This document shows positions 22,701 to 35,376 of a DNA stretch of 64,000 nt, piece by piece. Under the pieces are notes generated by a model that saw only the letters and a list, made by a program, of their open reading frames with translations, ran no database searches and had not been told where the DNA came from. This stretch comes from Leptasterias polaris (lineage: Eukaryota > Echinodermata > Asteroidea > Forcipulatida > Asteriidae), in NCBI GenBank assembly GCA_037783415.1, contig JAZGTN010000002.1, positions 992,001 to 1,056,000 on the forward strand, given 5' to 3'. How positions within the stretch are numbered: the first letter of the stretch is position 1; the number at the start of each line of letters is the position of its first letter. The position numbers were made by a program, and so were the translations under genes.

Positions 22701-25700
22701 CGTTCTTGACAAGATTCAGATGTTCTCCCACTATGTAGATTGTTGGTGTGATGGCAAAAGCTTGTCATAACGTCGTCCTGCATCAATATCAAAACTATCG
22801 AATAAAATAAATCGCTCCCGAAACTAATTTATGTGAATGAGCGTAGGGGAAGTTACTGCCTAATATTTGGAGGGGGAATCTTTGCAAAACGTGATCAGTC
22901 ATTGTATTTTCAGTTAAAAGTACTACACTGCTTTGTCTTGTGCATCTATTTTCATGGGATCGAAAGTAAAGATTCTGCTAAACTGAAAGAGGCGAGAGTA
23001 TTTACGTCAGATGTTTCGTACGCCATATTTGGAGTTAAGATGGGTAGGGCAGCATTGGGAGGTACCGTACCTTTAGAGGTCGGCGGCATGTGCTGTAAAC
23101 ATCATGTGTCTCCGATTTGGGTTTTGTGTCACATTTTAAAGATCAAAGATTTCTTGCAAAGGTTTCTTTGCCGCAGCAGCTGATCTTTAAAAATGATTTA
23201 CCATAACTTGCCGGTACTCGCTTAACCAATCCAAGTCATTGAATCGGCACTCCTTGTTTTGCTTTGCTGTTTTCAGTTGGTTAGTTTGATGTAAACCGCT
23301 GTAATGCATTTGTGTAAGAGCGCTAGCGAAATGCCTTCATTTTCGTTATTATTGTTTTAAAACTATGTGTTTCTTGAGGACATTATTGTGCCCGTAAAAG
23401 CATACAATCATCGGAGGGGCATGGATTAGTGGTAAAACGTATTGTCTTCTTATAGCAGTTTCTGGTAATGAGTTCCTGGTGAAGTTACATGACAGTCAGT
23501 TGTTGTGTAGACCCCTTCCATGCGTGAAAGGCTATCATTGGCTGAGAGTCGTGCGCAGCATATACACGCCTGCTCTTGTCCGTTCTTGTTCATCAAAGGT
23601 GCAGCGGTCAATGACGTCATGTGCAATTCCATCTAGTATACAGCGCTTTTATCTACGCGGGTTTCTCGAAGCATTTATTAATTTATTAAAGGGACACACC
23701 GGCTTCGTTGGGCTATTTTGGATGACTCCAAAGGCCTTCCAGGAACGGAGAAGAACGGTTCCTAAAAGAAACCATCTAATTTCGTGATCTTCGGAGTTAG
23801 TTTTACTTCCAGCCGTATACAAATTTAACTACACCAAATTTTTTTCTGTTTTTTAACCATTTTTCTTTATAGTATTTGAAAAAACCACCGATACGTATTC
23901 AAATTATGGATAGGCCTAAATGTTGTAAATAGTTATAAAAAACCGAACGTAAGAATATTTCAGAGAGTCCGAACAGCCGAAGCATGTTTTACAGTGCACA
24001 GCGTGGGAGCTGGCGCCACGTAAAACGGGGCAACCGTGTAGCTGGCGGGCGGAGTGGCTCAATAACGCGAAGGAAACCCCCAAGCCAAGAAATAGCTGTA
24101 CCTGGGAGCTCATGAACATGCAGGAGCGGTAGGGATCCAGACCACCAAGTACATTTTTGTCATTGCTGGTCTGTCAGCCGGTACACCTCACTGATCGAAT
24201 CCGCTATTTCATAATCGCAACGTTTAAATGCTCTGTGTACGTTCCTTCCAATAAGTTGTACGGAATTTCCTGGTAAATATATAAGACGTATAAATGTCAA
24301 TACATAGGAATAACACTTTTGTTATATTGACGGATGCAAACAATTTAGGGGCTCTCCGTACAAAAAGTAACCCTGGTCGTCGCAACGACGGTCGGGAGGA
24401 TCGATCGCATTCCAACTATTGGCAATGCAAAAGTAGCAGGCCTAGTGTTGCGGTATACATGTAGCCTACCTGTGTAGAACGGTTATCAGTCACCTTTGGA
24501 TTTATTATGTGTTTTTTATTCATATTTGGGGTTTGTTTCGTTGTGTTTTGGGGGACGATCTTTGGATGTCGAAGGATCGTAGATTGGACTGACGCATTAT
24601 TACGGGCATGAGTCGGTTGTTTATGTACACCTTTGAGCTGGATGGATATGTAAACTGGATACTCATGCCTCGCCATAGTAAAACATTTACATAAACAGAG
24701 CACCAGTCTACTTGCAACATTGCGCAGCAATATCCCGAAATTTTGACACTTGCAACGGCTGGTAAAGCGTATACGCTGACCGCTCTTGTTTGTTTTGATC
24801 GATTTTAATTAATAACGTCACATTTTTTGTATTAAAAAAATATGTAAACCATCATTTAGAAACAATCGTCTATGATTCTTCATTACTAAATTACGTAAAG
24901 AGTTTTAAAACCGGTTTATCCCTTTAAGACAGTCATGCTAAGTTTAGAATTATGCCCCCATTTACTGGTAATATCTGGTGGCCCATTATTCTCACCAAGC
25001 CCTGCGTAAGCAGCACTCTTTGTTTACAAGTACTGCACACATTGATTGTGGGATATGACAATTCATTTTGTATGTAGTGGAAGTTTTCTATTGGTGTGGC
25101 GTATACTTTTGAGTCAAGAGTACCGGTTTCTCTGAACCATTTACTTTTGAAGTATGTAATTTACTTTTCAAGCGGCAGATCTGTTAGCCAATGTGTTCTA
25201 TTCCTTTCAAGTTTGTTTGTTTAGTTTTTTGGGTTTTTGTTTGTTTATTTGGTTTATTTCCATTTGCACAACTTGCAAATACATTAAATAACAACAGTTA
25301 TAATAGTGATAAAAAATGTAATAATTAAGGTACAAATGGAGGTAACATCCAGAGGAGGTATAACCCTCCTGTAGTGGAGAACCCAGACTGCTATTGGTTC
25401 AAAAATATACTAATTGCATGCGAAAATGCATAATAAAAAAATTTAAAATATTCTATCCCGAGGTCAACTAATACAAGACGTAAAATATGATAAAGAAAAA
25501 AGAAAAGGAAAAATATTAATGCCCTACCGATTTTGAACATAAATGACATGAAAAGTAAGTTAGTGCAAAGAAAACCTTTATACTTCGATCCTTGCATTCT
25601 CGTGGGAACAGCCAACAACCTATAGTTCCTCCTCCACCATTTGACATAAACAACCTTAACCCTGTTTAGGCAACAAAAGGAGTCCATAAAACATCAATCA

Positions 25701-27618
25701 ACCATGACTGCTGTGATCAACTCGGGCATTTCCCATTTTACCCCAAACCGAGCTCATATTGTGCAACCGAAACCGACCGATGAAAACAATTGTGCAACAT
25801 GTTGGGGCTTTTTTTCTATGCTATTTTGATGATTATTAATGCACCAGTGACATCATCACCGAGTTTAAATATATATACTTTCAATAAAATATAACTGTTA
25901 GGCATGTTCTTTTGAGAAGTTCTTTCCGAATATGCCAAATAAAAAAGAGAGCATTTAATTGATTACAAATTGTTGCTTCTGCATTATTATATTCTACGTG
26001 AATCAAGATAAGGTACATCATGAAATATATTGGAAGGAAGTGAAACACGTAATCGCACAATAAAAAAAAAAAATGCAAATGATAAAAATAACATTCATAT
26101 TAAAATTGCTGATTATTCCGGTTGCAAACTTTCGGGCACTATACGTAATTTTTGAAATTCATGTAAAATAATATTTAAACAATTAAATAAAGGTGATGGT
26201 GTGGTTTGTCTTGATTTTATAAAAATAATATCTTTATTTTTTATGAAGTTCAATTATTCGGACATTGTGTTTTAACAGGTTGGTTCCTCCAATGCCATTC
26301 GGGTCTGCAACCAAATAACCGAAAACACATTTTTCTTAATTACTTGTTCATTTTACAGCAAAAATAGTTGAAACCCTTTATGCTCTGTCCTCAGACAGGC
26401 CCAATTAACATGGTCCATGACCCTTCAAGCAGTATGGCTCATGGAATCAAAATTTCCAGTTATAAAAGACTTTTTATATTTAGTTCAGTGCACACAAATT
26501 GTGCGGTTTCGCAGTGTAAAAACCTACAACAATTAACAACAACAACTGACATTTTAAATTAGTTTTTGGATTTACGTTTTTGTGTTAAACTATCTTTACA
26601 ATGTCAGGAAAGGTTGTTATAGCTTTGGAAAAAGTATGAAATCATCATTGCAAATGAGGAAGACACGTTTTCCAAAAGGTGTACACGCTGCCGTACCCTT
26701 TGGTATTCATGTAGTATTAACGGTACAATGTTATCGCAGGGTTTTAAAGAACCTGATTATAACATAGGAATACAAGTTCTCCGATATAAACCAATGATGT
26801 GACAGTTAGAGCTGTTTTGCTATATGTTCTTGGTTATACAAATAGTTTTTTATTTACGATGAAAATTAATAAAACATAATCATAAAATAACGTTTCTTGC
26901 ACACATCATTGTTACAAATACCAAATAGCCCGAATTTTTGCCAAGTTGAAAAATTCTATATTTTAATTTCAATATTATACAGCTACTACTTTCCTTTAGT
27001 CGAGGAAGTTATAAACATAACTTTGAAACCAGTATTAAAACGAAATAAGTTCCGTCCAAGATTATTATTAGTTAATACATATTGTCGGGCCCAACCTTGT
27101 CTTTCTTCACCAGCAATTATATACAAACAATTTGCTTGTTAGAATTAGTATTTCACTCATTTTTACAAGTTCTCCATGGCATACGCAAAGTATTAATTTC
27201 TTTTTTTCTTTTAAAATTCGTAAAGAGAACAACATTCACAATAATAGTTTAGTCTCCAGCGTATGTCGTTATGAAGGAGAAATATATATTACTTTTCACA
27301 AACAAGTTTATTATTTTATATCATAACTATTGTTGCTATAACCAGTAATAAAACACGACTCATTAGATTAGTGCAATATAAAGGATTCGACAAAGACAAA
27401 TTTGACAAAAGCATCAATTAATCAAGAATCTTATCATAAAGGCTTTGCTATTGTGAACCAAAACATTACTACAACCACGGCTCCACCGTCGGCTCCGAGA
27501 CCCAATTTCGTGGCGCTATTTCAGTAAAAGAAAATCCGTTCTTTTATAAGTTTATTTGAAAGGGAATCGGAACCAGCCAAGTTATTAGTATTAGGTCGTT
27601 GTAAATCATTTCTTATAG
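22701..27618. other. intergenic between genes B and C
   Basis: No exon with a convincing start, donor and homology. It holds the presumed promoter of B, a MITE end near 23508, and a long AT-rich tract from about 25200 to 27600, parts of which have relatives in the duplicated flanks near 43560 and 55050 (CAACAAAAGG.GTCCATA). Confidence 0.5.
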
Positions 27619-28442
27619 TTATATATTCAATTTTGCGTATTGGTCGCCATCTTCTTTCTTTGGTAACTCAACAGTTTGCGATGGGAGGCCAGTCTTGATG
27701 ATAAGATGATCGTAAGTGGACGAGGCATCATTTCTCTCCGCAGCCGAAGGTGGCTCTTTAGGAGGCTCGTACCCAGATTCCGCAGGCTTTGCAGTTTGCT
27801 GCGATGGCATATAGGCTTGATCGTGCCCCTGGTTTGAAGAGCCCCCTGGGGATGGGTTCGCAGATTCATCCACCTCTCCGAATACTGTTTCATTGTCTTG
27901 TGGATGCTCCTGTTTACAATATTTAAGATCTTGGGGGGTCTTCTCGTTGCTGCTTTGCTGTGTGAGTGGTCTTCTCCGGACTTCATCATATTTAGGGGAC
28001 TGGGGAGTCTTACCACCAATTGCAGCGTAACCTAATTGCTCTAGTTCAAAACATGTTGAATCTTGTGGGGTCTTCCCGGTGTTTCTTTGCTCTTCGTGTG
28101 GTCTTCTTCGGACTTCGTCATATTTAGGAGCTTGGGGAGTCTTGCCACCAGTCGCGGCATTGCTTGCTCGCCCTATTTCATAATATTTAGGGACATAGGG
28201 GGTCTCCCCACCCTTCCGACTGTCATTTGATTGCCCAAGTTCGTAGTATTTAGGAACTTCTTGAGTTTCCGGACTATTTCCTGCAGCAATCGAAGAGCTT
28301 CCAATGTGCTCGTTTTCTTCGTAGCGATTCGCAGGCTTGAGTTTCCCCGCGTTGGATGCTGGGTTCCTCTGAGGCCAGTGATCGTACGCGTAATTGTATT
28401 CAGTACCGCCAAGTACCAGTGGATCTGGTATCTGCGCTCTGT
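27619..28442 (-). CDS. receptor gene C, exon 6: cytoplasmic tail
   Basis: 274 codons plus stop, open throughout, though no in-frame ATG occurs near its 5' end because it is an internal exon. It begins RAQIPDPLVLGG, then YNYAYDHW. Tyr motifs in order: KYYEL, KYYEI, KYDEV, CFEL (Tyr replaced by Cys), KYDEV, KYCKQ (Leu lost), YMPS, YEPP, YDHL, YAKL. Two of the repeat tyrosine motifs are thus damaged compared with gene E. Confidence 0.87.
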
Positions 28443-31400
28443 CTGAGGATCAGGGAAACACAAGCAAATTTGTTAGGAATTATTTATAATGTACAAACAA
28501 AAACAGGCTCATCAAAGTTTCAGGATTTTGACCAGTGAAAGCCTCGGTAAACAGTAAGAGAGATGCAATCTGAAAAACCATATAAAATAAAATCTTTACA
28601 ATTTTTCACATAGATGTGAAGTTTTAAAGTAAGTATTTATTTATCACATATCAAATAGCTTTTTAGCTGGTTTAGTCAAAAAATCTTTTCATTTAATAAA
28701 AAATTAGTTTGAAAAAAGGATGAAAAGCCTATTAAGTGCTTGTACTAAAGTTTGCCCGAAAATGGTTCAAGTTTCGCGGATTTGATGATAGCAGTTCGTT
28801 GGTCTTCACTTCACTTTGAGCTTTAAATTTGCAAAAAGTAGTGGACTGATTTGAAAGGATCAATTCTGGTAAAAAATAAAAAATACTTACCAACTGAACT
28901 GACATCGGGAGAGTTTGTGAGATTCCTGGAGAAAATGGATATGATACAAAAAATAGGTATTGTTTTAAAAGTGTAAATAACTATTAAATTGTATTAGTGA
29001 ATTTGGAATACGATAAGAAACGAGAGTTATTAATTATTGTCTTATTAGCTGTTCATGAAGTGTTTTTAGTTTAGCTTACATGCTTGGCTTTTGCATCAAT
29101 TCAGCTAAAATTCTTGTAGTAAGCCTATATTTTCCGTTATTGCATTGAAAGGAATAGATCTAGCAATACATTTTTTAACGTGTCGAAGTTGAGCTTAGAG
29201 TGTTGAGTACATGTTGTGGTGAGGGGGTTTTTCAAGCTATTTTTGATTTTTGTTGTTGGTGGTTTTATTTGTTGGTTGCATTGTACTTAATGCTATTTTG
29301 TCCGCTCCTCCTTTTCCCTCCTTTCAATGTTCCAGTTGAAGATTCAGAGTTGTCTGTTATACTTTCACATAAATAAGGATACAATGATGGCCCTGAAGGT
29401 ACATGACACATCGCAAATATCTTTAAAATGTGCTTATCATTTGCGAGACCGCATATTATGTTTGCAAGCAGTTGCATAGATGTTTCCGATTTGATATCTC
29501 ATCAGGGCCACCATGGGTTACCTTTAAAAAATAAAATTAAAAAATCAATACTCACGTTGTTACTTTCTTCCGGGGTGTTTGGTTCCTTCTACGCTTCACT
29601 AAACACACCACTAGAAAGATCAGGAGAACAATGGCCAAGATGGTTCCGAAAACAATGGCTATGATGTTGACATCTCCAGTTGTCTGGTCACTCTTTGACG
29701 AGTTTGCTGCTGTCTGGTCAATCATTGATGAGGTCGCTGCTGTCTGGTCACTCTCTGACGAGGTTGCTGCTGTTGTCTGTTCACGCTTTACCGAGGTTGC
29801 TGCTGCTGTCAGGTCATTCATTGATGAGGTCGCTGCTGTTGTCTGGTCACTCATTGACGAGGTTGCTGCTGCTGTCTGGTCACTCATTGACGAGGTTGCT
29901 GCAGTTGTCTGGTCACTCATTGCTGTTATTCGCCCTGATGGGTACGAGCCTGATAAACTCGTTGTGGTTTCAATTTCCAAGCAGCTTCTGTTTCATTTAA
30001 AATAAAAACTGCAACATTAGGAAAAACCCGAGTTTGTAAATATACTGATATGGCAGGATAAGTACAATAATATTGATTTGTTATGATTTGGTTCAAATGT
30101 TTTAATGTCAAACATTATGTCGTTTTAATGTGAATTGATGCCAATGACATCCTATCAATAGAGGATAAAGCACGGGAAAAAGTAAAATGGAAGTTTTCTT
30201 TGATGTATACGTGTGCTATCACAACAAGCACACACTGGCATCTAGAAATTGGTCAAAAATAAATGTGTTGATAACTCATTTGTGCAGTATTTTTCTGTAT
30301 CAAGTACTCGTATAAATACTTGGTATTTTGGCTGTTGGACTCGGTATCCAGCTGACACTTGTACTCGTCGTGCTCGATGGCCGAAGTTCTCGTACTCGGA
30401 GATGTTAGTACTTTGTACTCCGGGCTGTTGGACTCGGTTCTCAGCTGACTCGTGCACTCGTACTCGATGCCCCAAGTACTCGTATACTCGAGTACTACTC
30501 GGCAGTAATCTACTAAAAAGGACTTGATAACAACACTGCCCCAAAGTACAACAGAACATCATGCTTTTGTTTTTCTTGTTATCCTCAGGAGTGTTCAAAT
30601 TGGAAACATGTACGATGGTTCAAAACGAACACAGATTCCTGAGTCCTACATTCAAATACCTACACAAAAAATGAAAACTATTTGTTCTGAGGTACACTTT
30701 AAACCCTCCTGAGACAAAATTAACCCGCATCCAGGATCCTATCTGGTCAATATGACCCGAAATCTGTGTCAAAATTACACAGATGTGGGGTCAAACTGAC
30801 GCAAGATTCAAGTTCAAGCTCAATTGTTTAACCAGGTTGCGGGTCAGCCTAACCCAGACACGGGTCAGGCCTTACCCATGCATGTGACATGGAATTCGGG
30901 TCAAAACTGACCTGGGAGTTTTTAGAGTGTAACTTGTGGTGAATCGTTGATACCCTGAGAACGTATACAGAAAACAACTATACTTTCTTGAACACACATT
31001 CTTTCGCTAGAACAATTCTCGTTCAAAACCATGTAGTTATAGAGGAGGAAAGCATTTGGACTAGATCAGTTTTCCAATGGAGCTTCAAAAAAGCGAATTT
31101 GCTGTTTATCTAACATCAAAATACATACCCTCTGATTTGAGACGCCTGTGCGTCAGATACTGGCCATGTGCCATTTTCTGCACACACGCACAGAGGTTGT
31201 ATAGACATAGAGGACGAATTAGAGTAGATACATGAACCTCTACCGTCTTCATACTGACACACGATGGCATCTCGATAACCGCAAACATAAACTTGGTCAT
31301 CTTCAATACATACGGAATGTTCTGCAATAAAAAAAAAACGATAGGAAAGACTTTTCATTCGACCCGCGCAAAAAAAAAAAAATTACCATAAAAGAGGTAA

Positions 31401-32882
31401 ATATGAAAATGATTTAACCCTTTTGTTCTGAGGGGCGTTCACTGTCTTGACTAATTAGTCTTCTTACCATCCATCTTGCATGTGTTTAAATGGAGATGTA
31501 TCGACACTTCACACCTATATGTGGCGCGTCGTGGCCAAGTAGTTAAGAGCACCAGACTCAATCTGTGATGTTTCTGATCAGCAGAGTGTGGGTTCGAGTC
31601 CCAGATATGACACTTGTATCCTTGAGCAAGATGCTTTACCACAATTAATTTGTCCTTGGGATGGTTCATTAAGCCGTAGTCCCGTGTATTATAAATGGTA
31701 GTGCACGTAAAAGAACCCAAAACACTTATCAAGGAAGAGTAGGGGTTAATTAATCTCTGTTTCTGGTTCACATAGTAATCACCCTTGTTTACGACCCGTT
31801 CACTTCTAAGGCATCCTTCATTTTATTACCAGAAATAAATATAATAATAATAATAAGATTAAATTTAAAAACTGTCGCTCTTGCGTGATTATTAGTTCTG
31901 AAAATCCATTCGGTTTGACAGGATTTTAGAAAATAATGTAATAATTTAAATGTCATTATCATTTTACCCTTACAACCCGAATTCATCATTTTGTTTTAGT
32001 CTGTTTTAACTTTGTCCTTGCGCTAACAGATTGGAGGCTGCTTCGATGCCTCTTTACCAAATTTATATGAACGGTTTATGTTTATTTAGAGATAACTTCA
32101 GAGAGAACAAATATAAACAAACCTGTGTCGAGACATTGGTTAGAACTACTTCCACAGCAAATATAGCGTACATCTCCACTAGGCATACAACTATTCCTGT
32201 CAATCAAAACACAACTGTCAACTTAAACAACTAGACAAATTAGTCATGACATGATTGTTAATTGACACTCGAAAATCCCCCCCCCCTTCTCTGATCCCAA
32301 CTAAGTCTCAAATCACAAAAATCCTATTAATATTTTTCTACTCAGGTCAACCAGCTACGTTCAGTAAAAAAATGTGTGTACTTATTCACAGAATTTAGAG
32401 ATTTGGGACATAACAAGAAAACCTGCACGTCTCTATAATAAAGTGTCGTGTAAAATAGAAACATTTAATTTTTCCACTGTTCCCACCGTTATATCGTCTA
32501 ATTGATTGCGCTAGAAGGAGTTTAGCCATAAAGGATTTTATTTGTTTTACAAACAACAATTTATTTGATTTTCAAATGTTTTAAAAATTAGTTTAGAAAG
32601 TTGACTCCCCTTCTTGGCTGTTCCCATTACTTATGTTGCTGGTCGTTTAGTAAAATACAATTGTTTCCGTAACCTTCGCCGATATCACCAATAGGATAAG
32701 AATAAACGAGATGATTACCCTCCGTGCGCACAAAAGTGCATCGTTATTGTTGACTGCATGTACCCTCCTTGCAACTCAGTTGGGAGGTTACGAGCTGACA
32801 CAGCGTACCAGCTTGTCCATGGTCCCACAGTCAAGACGGCAAACAGAACGACGCACATTATTTGGGGCATCGGTGTCCTCAT
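27619..32882 (-). CDS. receptor gene C: six-exon membrane protein with repeat stalk and repeat tail
   Basis: Exons: 32882-32719, 32196-32123, 31321-31129, 29987-29556, 28925-28891, 28442-27619. Phases 2, 1, 2, 2, 1; open frame of 573 codons plus stop, the longest member. The stalk in exon 4 has about eight copies of an 11-residue Ser/Thr-rich repeat (MSDQTTAATSS), likely O-glycosylated. The tail has about six Tyr motifs in a repeating GGKTPQAPKYDEVRRR arrangement, plus YEPP, YDHL and a terminal YAKLNI. Closest relatives are D and E. A SINE and two MITE-like repeats sit in its introns. Signalling receptor by layout; ligand unknown. Confidence 0.83.
28891..28925 (-). CDS. receptor gene C, exon 5: linker
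   Basis: 35 bases between CTCCAG and GTAAGT, encoding NLTNSPDVSSV. Phase 2 in, 1 out. Confidence 0.75.
29556..29987 (-). CDS. receptor gene C, exon 4: repeat stalk and transmembrane helix
   Basis: 432 bases, phase 2 at both ends. Starts SCLEIETTTSLSG. About eight units based on MSDQTTAATSS follow, one degenerate as MNDLTAAATSV. Then comes the helix IIAIVFGTILAIVLLIFLVV and a basic KRRR stop. The repeat makes the complement strand open too, and those plus-strand frames are shadows. Confidence 0.87.
30290..30505. repeat. TACTCG-rich duplicated block in intron 3 of gene C
   Basis: Two roughly 100-base copies, each with CTGTTGGACTCGGT, CAGCTGAC and several GTACTCG words. Conserved in gene D at about 48240-48455. 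Confidence 0.75.
30700..30932. mobile_element. MITE with TACACT...GTGTA ends, in intron 3 of gene C
   Basis: Left end TACACTTTAAACCCTCC and right end GGGAGTTTTTAGAGTGTA are inverted. The interior is made of GGGTCA and TAACCC words in both orientations. The homologous copy at 48646-48907 carries an extra tandem unit. Confidence 0.75.
31129..31321 (-). CDS. receptor gene C, exon 3: EGF-like module with extra Cys
   Basis: 193 bases, phase 1 in and 2 out (acceptor TTGCAG, donor GTATGT). Core CGYRDAIVCQYEDGRGSC, then LCVC. Spacing C-x8-C-x7-C-x8-C-x13-C-x-C, and the last Cys is in exon 4 (SCLE) after about 19 residues. Confidence 0.83.
31521..31780 (+). mobile_element. tRNA-derived SINE in intron 2 of gene C
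   Basis: GTCGTGGCCAAGTAGTTAAG (A box) and GGGTTCGAGTCCCAG (B box), followed by a body like that of the SINE at 19648 (AAGCCGTAGTCCCGTGT, AAAGAACCCAAAACACTTAT). Shared with gene D at 49488, so it predates that duplication. Confidence 0.82.
32123..32196 (-). CDS. receptor gene C, exon 2: short Cys-rich module
   Basis: 74 bases, phase 2 in and 1 out (acceptor TGACAG, donor GTTTGT). Encodes NSCMPSGDVRYICCGSSSNQ and CLDT. It is shorter than in A and B and has only four cysteines, including the CC pair shared with B. Confidence 0.78.
32719..32882 (-). CDS. receptor gene C, exon 1: signal peptide
   Basis: ATG at 32882. MRTPMPQIM, hydrophobic CVVLFAVLTVG, cleavage probably after AVSA. Then LPTELQGGY and FCAHG at a phase-2 GTAATC donor. 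The LPxELQGxY motif is shared with the orphan exon at 41847-42019. Confidence 0.82.
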
Positions 32883-34189
32883 GATATCAGTTGCTTCCAG
32901 TTTTGTTTACTTAATTGTCAAGATCAGGTCGTCCAGATTCAAGTTTGGTTTCGTCAATTGCCATAGATGGACTGCAGGTAAGTTGCTAGCTTCCTTATTG
33001 TGGTCTCAGTGTCGTTTTCACACCATACGGTATACAATGTACTGTGTAGAAAAGAGCATCACATGTTTGATGATAGCTGGCTGCGATCGAAACTTGCATC
33101 AAGAAGTGGATGGAGAGCATTCTGCATACTACTCGACAAGATCAAACAAACGGCGGAGAATCTCCATGGTAATGGCACACTTTATACACGACGTAATGGT
33201 CGATCTCTCATAGCCCTCGTTACTCAGGCAAAGTCTGGGACGCCAAGGCTGGGCCAGTTTATTTGCAAAAGCCTATACATTAGTTCACGTAAAGTTTCAT
33301 TTAATATTCAACTCTTTCTTCTTTGGCCAGTTTCCAGTAAGCACCAGATGCCGCTGTAACTTCACATCAGCAAAACTTATGACTGAACATAAAAAGTGTC
33401 TTTCCGTGTTCTACACTTGTAGGCGAATTCACAAAGTCATTTGAAGAAATACGAACGTATGCTGCCTAGTCCTATTTATCCCACAAGCTATTTACGTTTC
33501 CTGATGGAACAATCATGGCGACGTGGTAAAATATTATCCATTACAACACTGATGAAGTGCAGTGAACGTGCCCTGGACAATAATAACTTTTACAGCTACG
33601 CTGACGTGATTAGAGCAAAATACAATACATCGTCACACTTCACCGAGCTCGGCACACAAGGTTGTACACACACATTGATTTTCATGTGAACTGTTTAACG
33701 AACTCAGTCTCCGGCTCCGGGGGGAGCTTGCGCTCTTACCAAGTCAATTAATCAATCATAAAGCGAGAACCAGAAGAAATGTATAGGCCTTCCACTTTCG
33801 AATCCTCTAATAATACGGGGCTTATGTCTGGCGGTGATTTTGAAAAAGCCGTAAGGTAGGTCAACAAGGAAGTTTGAATATAATAATATATCGCCAACTC
33901 ATGCTGTACGTAGGCCGCCTACGGCCTACAACAAACCTACACACTTCACTAATTTTGCGGAAAAAATATTAATTATAATAATAATTTAAACATGAGTGTT
34001 TTTTCTGTATTATGGTTTTAGCTTGCTTATATAGTTTAAGAGACATAAATATTATTATAATTCCATGTAATTGCAACATGCTACGAAAGACCAGCGGCTA
34101 GTGTCATCACTATTTTACTTTTTGAGAGAAATTATTTTTATTTTGGAGAACAGTTATTTTTTAGGAAATGAAAATAATTGATCTTAAAT

Positions 34190-34620
34190 ATGTTTTTCAT
34201 TAAACTGCTCTCGAAAATAAAAAATAAATGCTGCCCAAGATGAAAAATAATTGCTCCACCGAAAGTAACCAAAAATGTCTGTGCTGTGAACTTTTAGGAA
34301 ACGAGGCCCTTTAACAAAATTAAATAAATATAACTGCCGTTAAAAATTTAAATAACTGCTCTCGAAAATACAATAACTACGCCCGAATAAGAAACTGAAA
34401 ATATAAATAACCGCTGTTGAAAATAAAGCAACTGCTCCAGAAGACAAACATTACTGCTATTGAAAAATAAGGACTGCTCTTATGCTCAGTTAAAACGTAT
34501 AACTGCTATTGCAAATAAAAAAATAACTGCTCTCGAAAATAAATATAACTGCTCTCAAAAATAAAGTGATTGTTATTCAAAATACAAAATAACTGCTCTC
34601 AAAAATAAAAGTAACTGATT
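34190..34620. repeat. degenerate minisatellite
   Basis: About fifteen imperfect copies of a unit like TAACTGCTCTCGAAAATAAA, with spacers of varied length. Present only in unit 1. Confidence 0.8.
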
Positions 34621-34848
34621 GGCTTTCGCAGCATGCAAAACAAATATCACTTTAGTTCCTTTGTGCCGGTAACTCCTCGAGTTCGTCCTGTAGCCTTAGA
34701 TCTTGAAGGTCTTTCTCAGGAGCCTCGCCGTTCCTTAGAAAACGCCGCCTTGTGTAGCAGTTCTAACCTTACAGTTGTGACAATCTGATATAGATATTGC
34801 TCCAGTGCCATCAGAATGGTGCCAAGTGCCCCAACCACAACAGTGACT

Positions 34849-35376
34849 ACTTTCACTTTCATCTGCCATTTACCTTAAACCCTAACCTTTTCAGAGCTTG
34901 GCAATTTATATTTTTTTTAATTCAGTGATAAATTACTGGAACCAGAAATCTGCATTTTGTAAAGAGATTTTTCCCAGTACAAATGTCATCAAAAATAATA
35001 CATAACGGACTCTGCAGTTTTGTGTTTTTAAGAAATGTATATGTTAACTTGGGAAGCACTTAAAAACATCAATTTTTTGAATTATATTATTTGAACTTTT
35101 TGTTAAAAGTGGGTCAAATATAACAGCCACTGTCTCTAAAAGGCGCGCATCAAATAAAGTTAAATCTGACAGATGACTGAATTATAACGTTCACATTAAT
35201 TGGAAACTGCAGAGTCTGTTATGTATTATTTTTGATGACATTTTGTACTGTGAAAAATCTCTTTACAAAATGCAGATTTCTGGTTCCAGTAATTTATCAC
35301 TGAATTGAAACAAATATAAATTGCCAAGCTCTGAAAAGGTTAGGGTTTAAGGTAAATGGCAGATGAAAGTGAAAGT
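34849..35376. mobile_element. fold-back element with about 170-base arms
   Basis: Left arm 34849-35020 and right arm 35204-35376 are inverted copies: ACTTTCACTTTCATCTGCC against GGCAGATGAAAGTGAAAGT at the outside, and AATAATACATAACGGACTCT against its complement inside. The loop of about 183 bases has no recognisable gene. Confidence 0.9.

Noticed and set aside
29631..30005. Plus-strand open frames opposite the stalk repeats of gene C
   Set aside because: They exist because the 33-base repeat is open in several frames; the minus strand has the transmembrane helix, splice sites and paralogues.
32758..33359. Plus-strand frames of 119-151 codons near exon 1 of gene C, also present near gene D
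   Set aside because: They overlap the signal exon antisense and its flank. Conservation between copies is only due to the young duplication.
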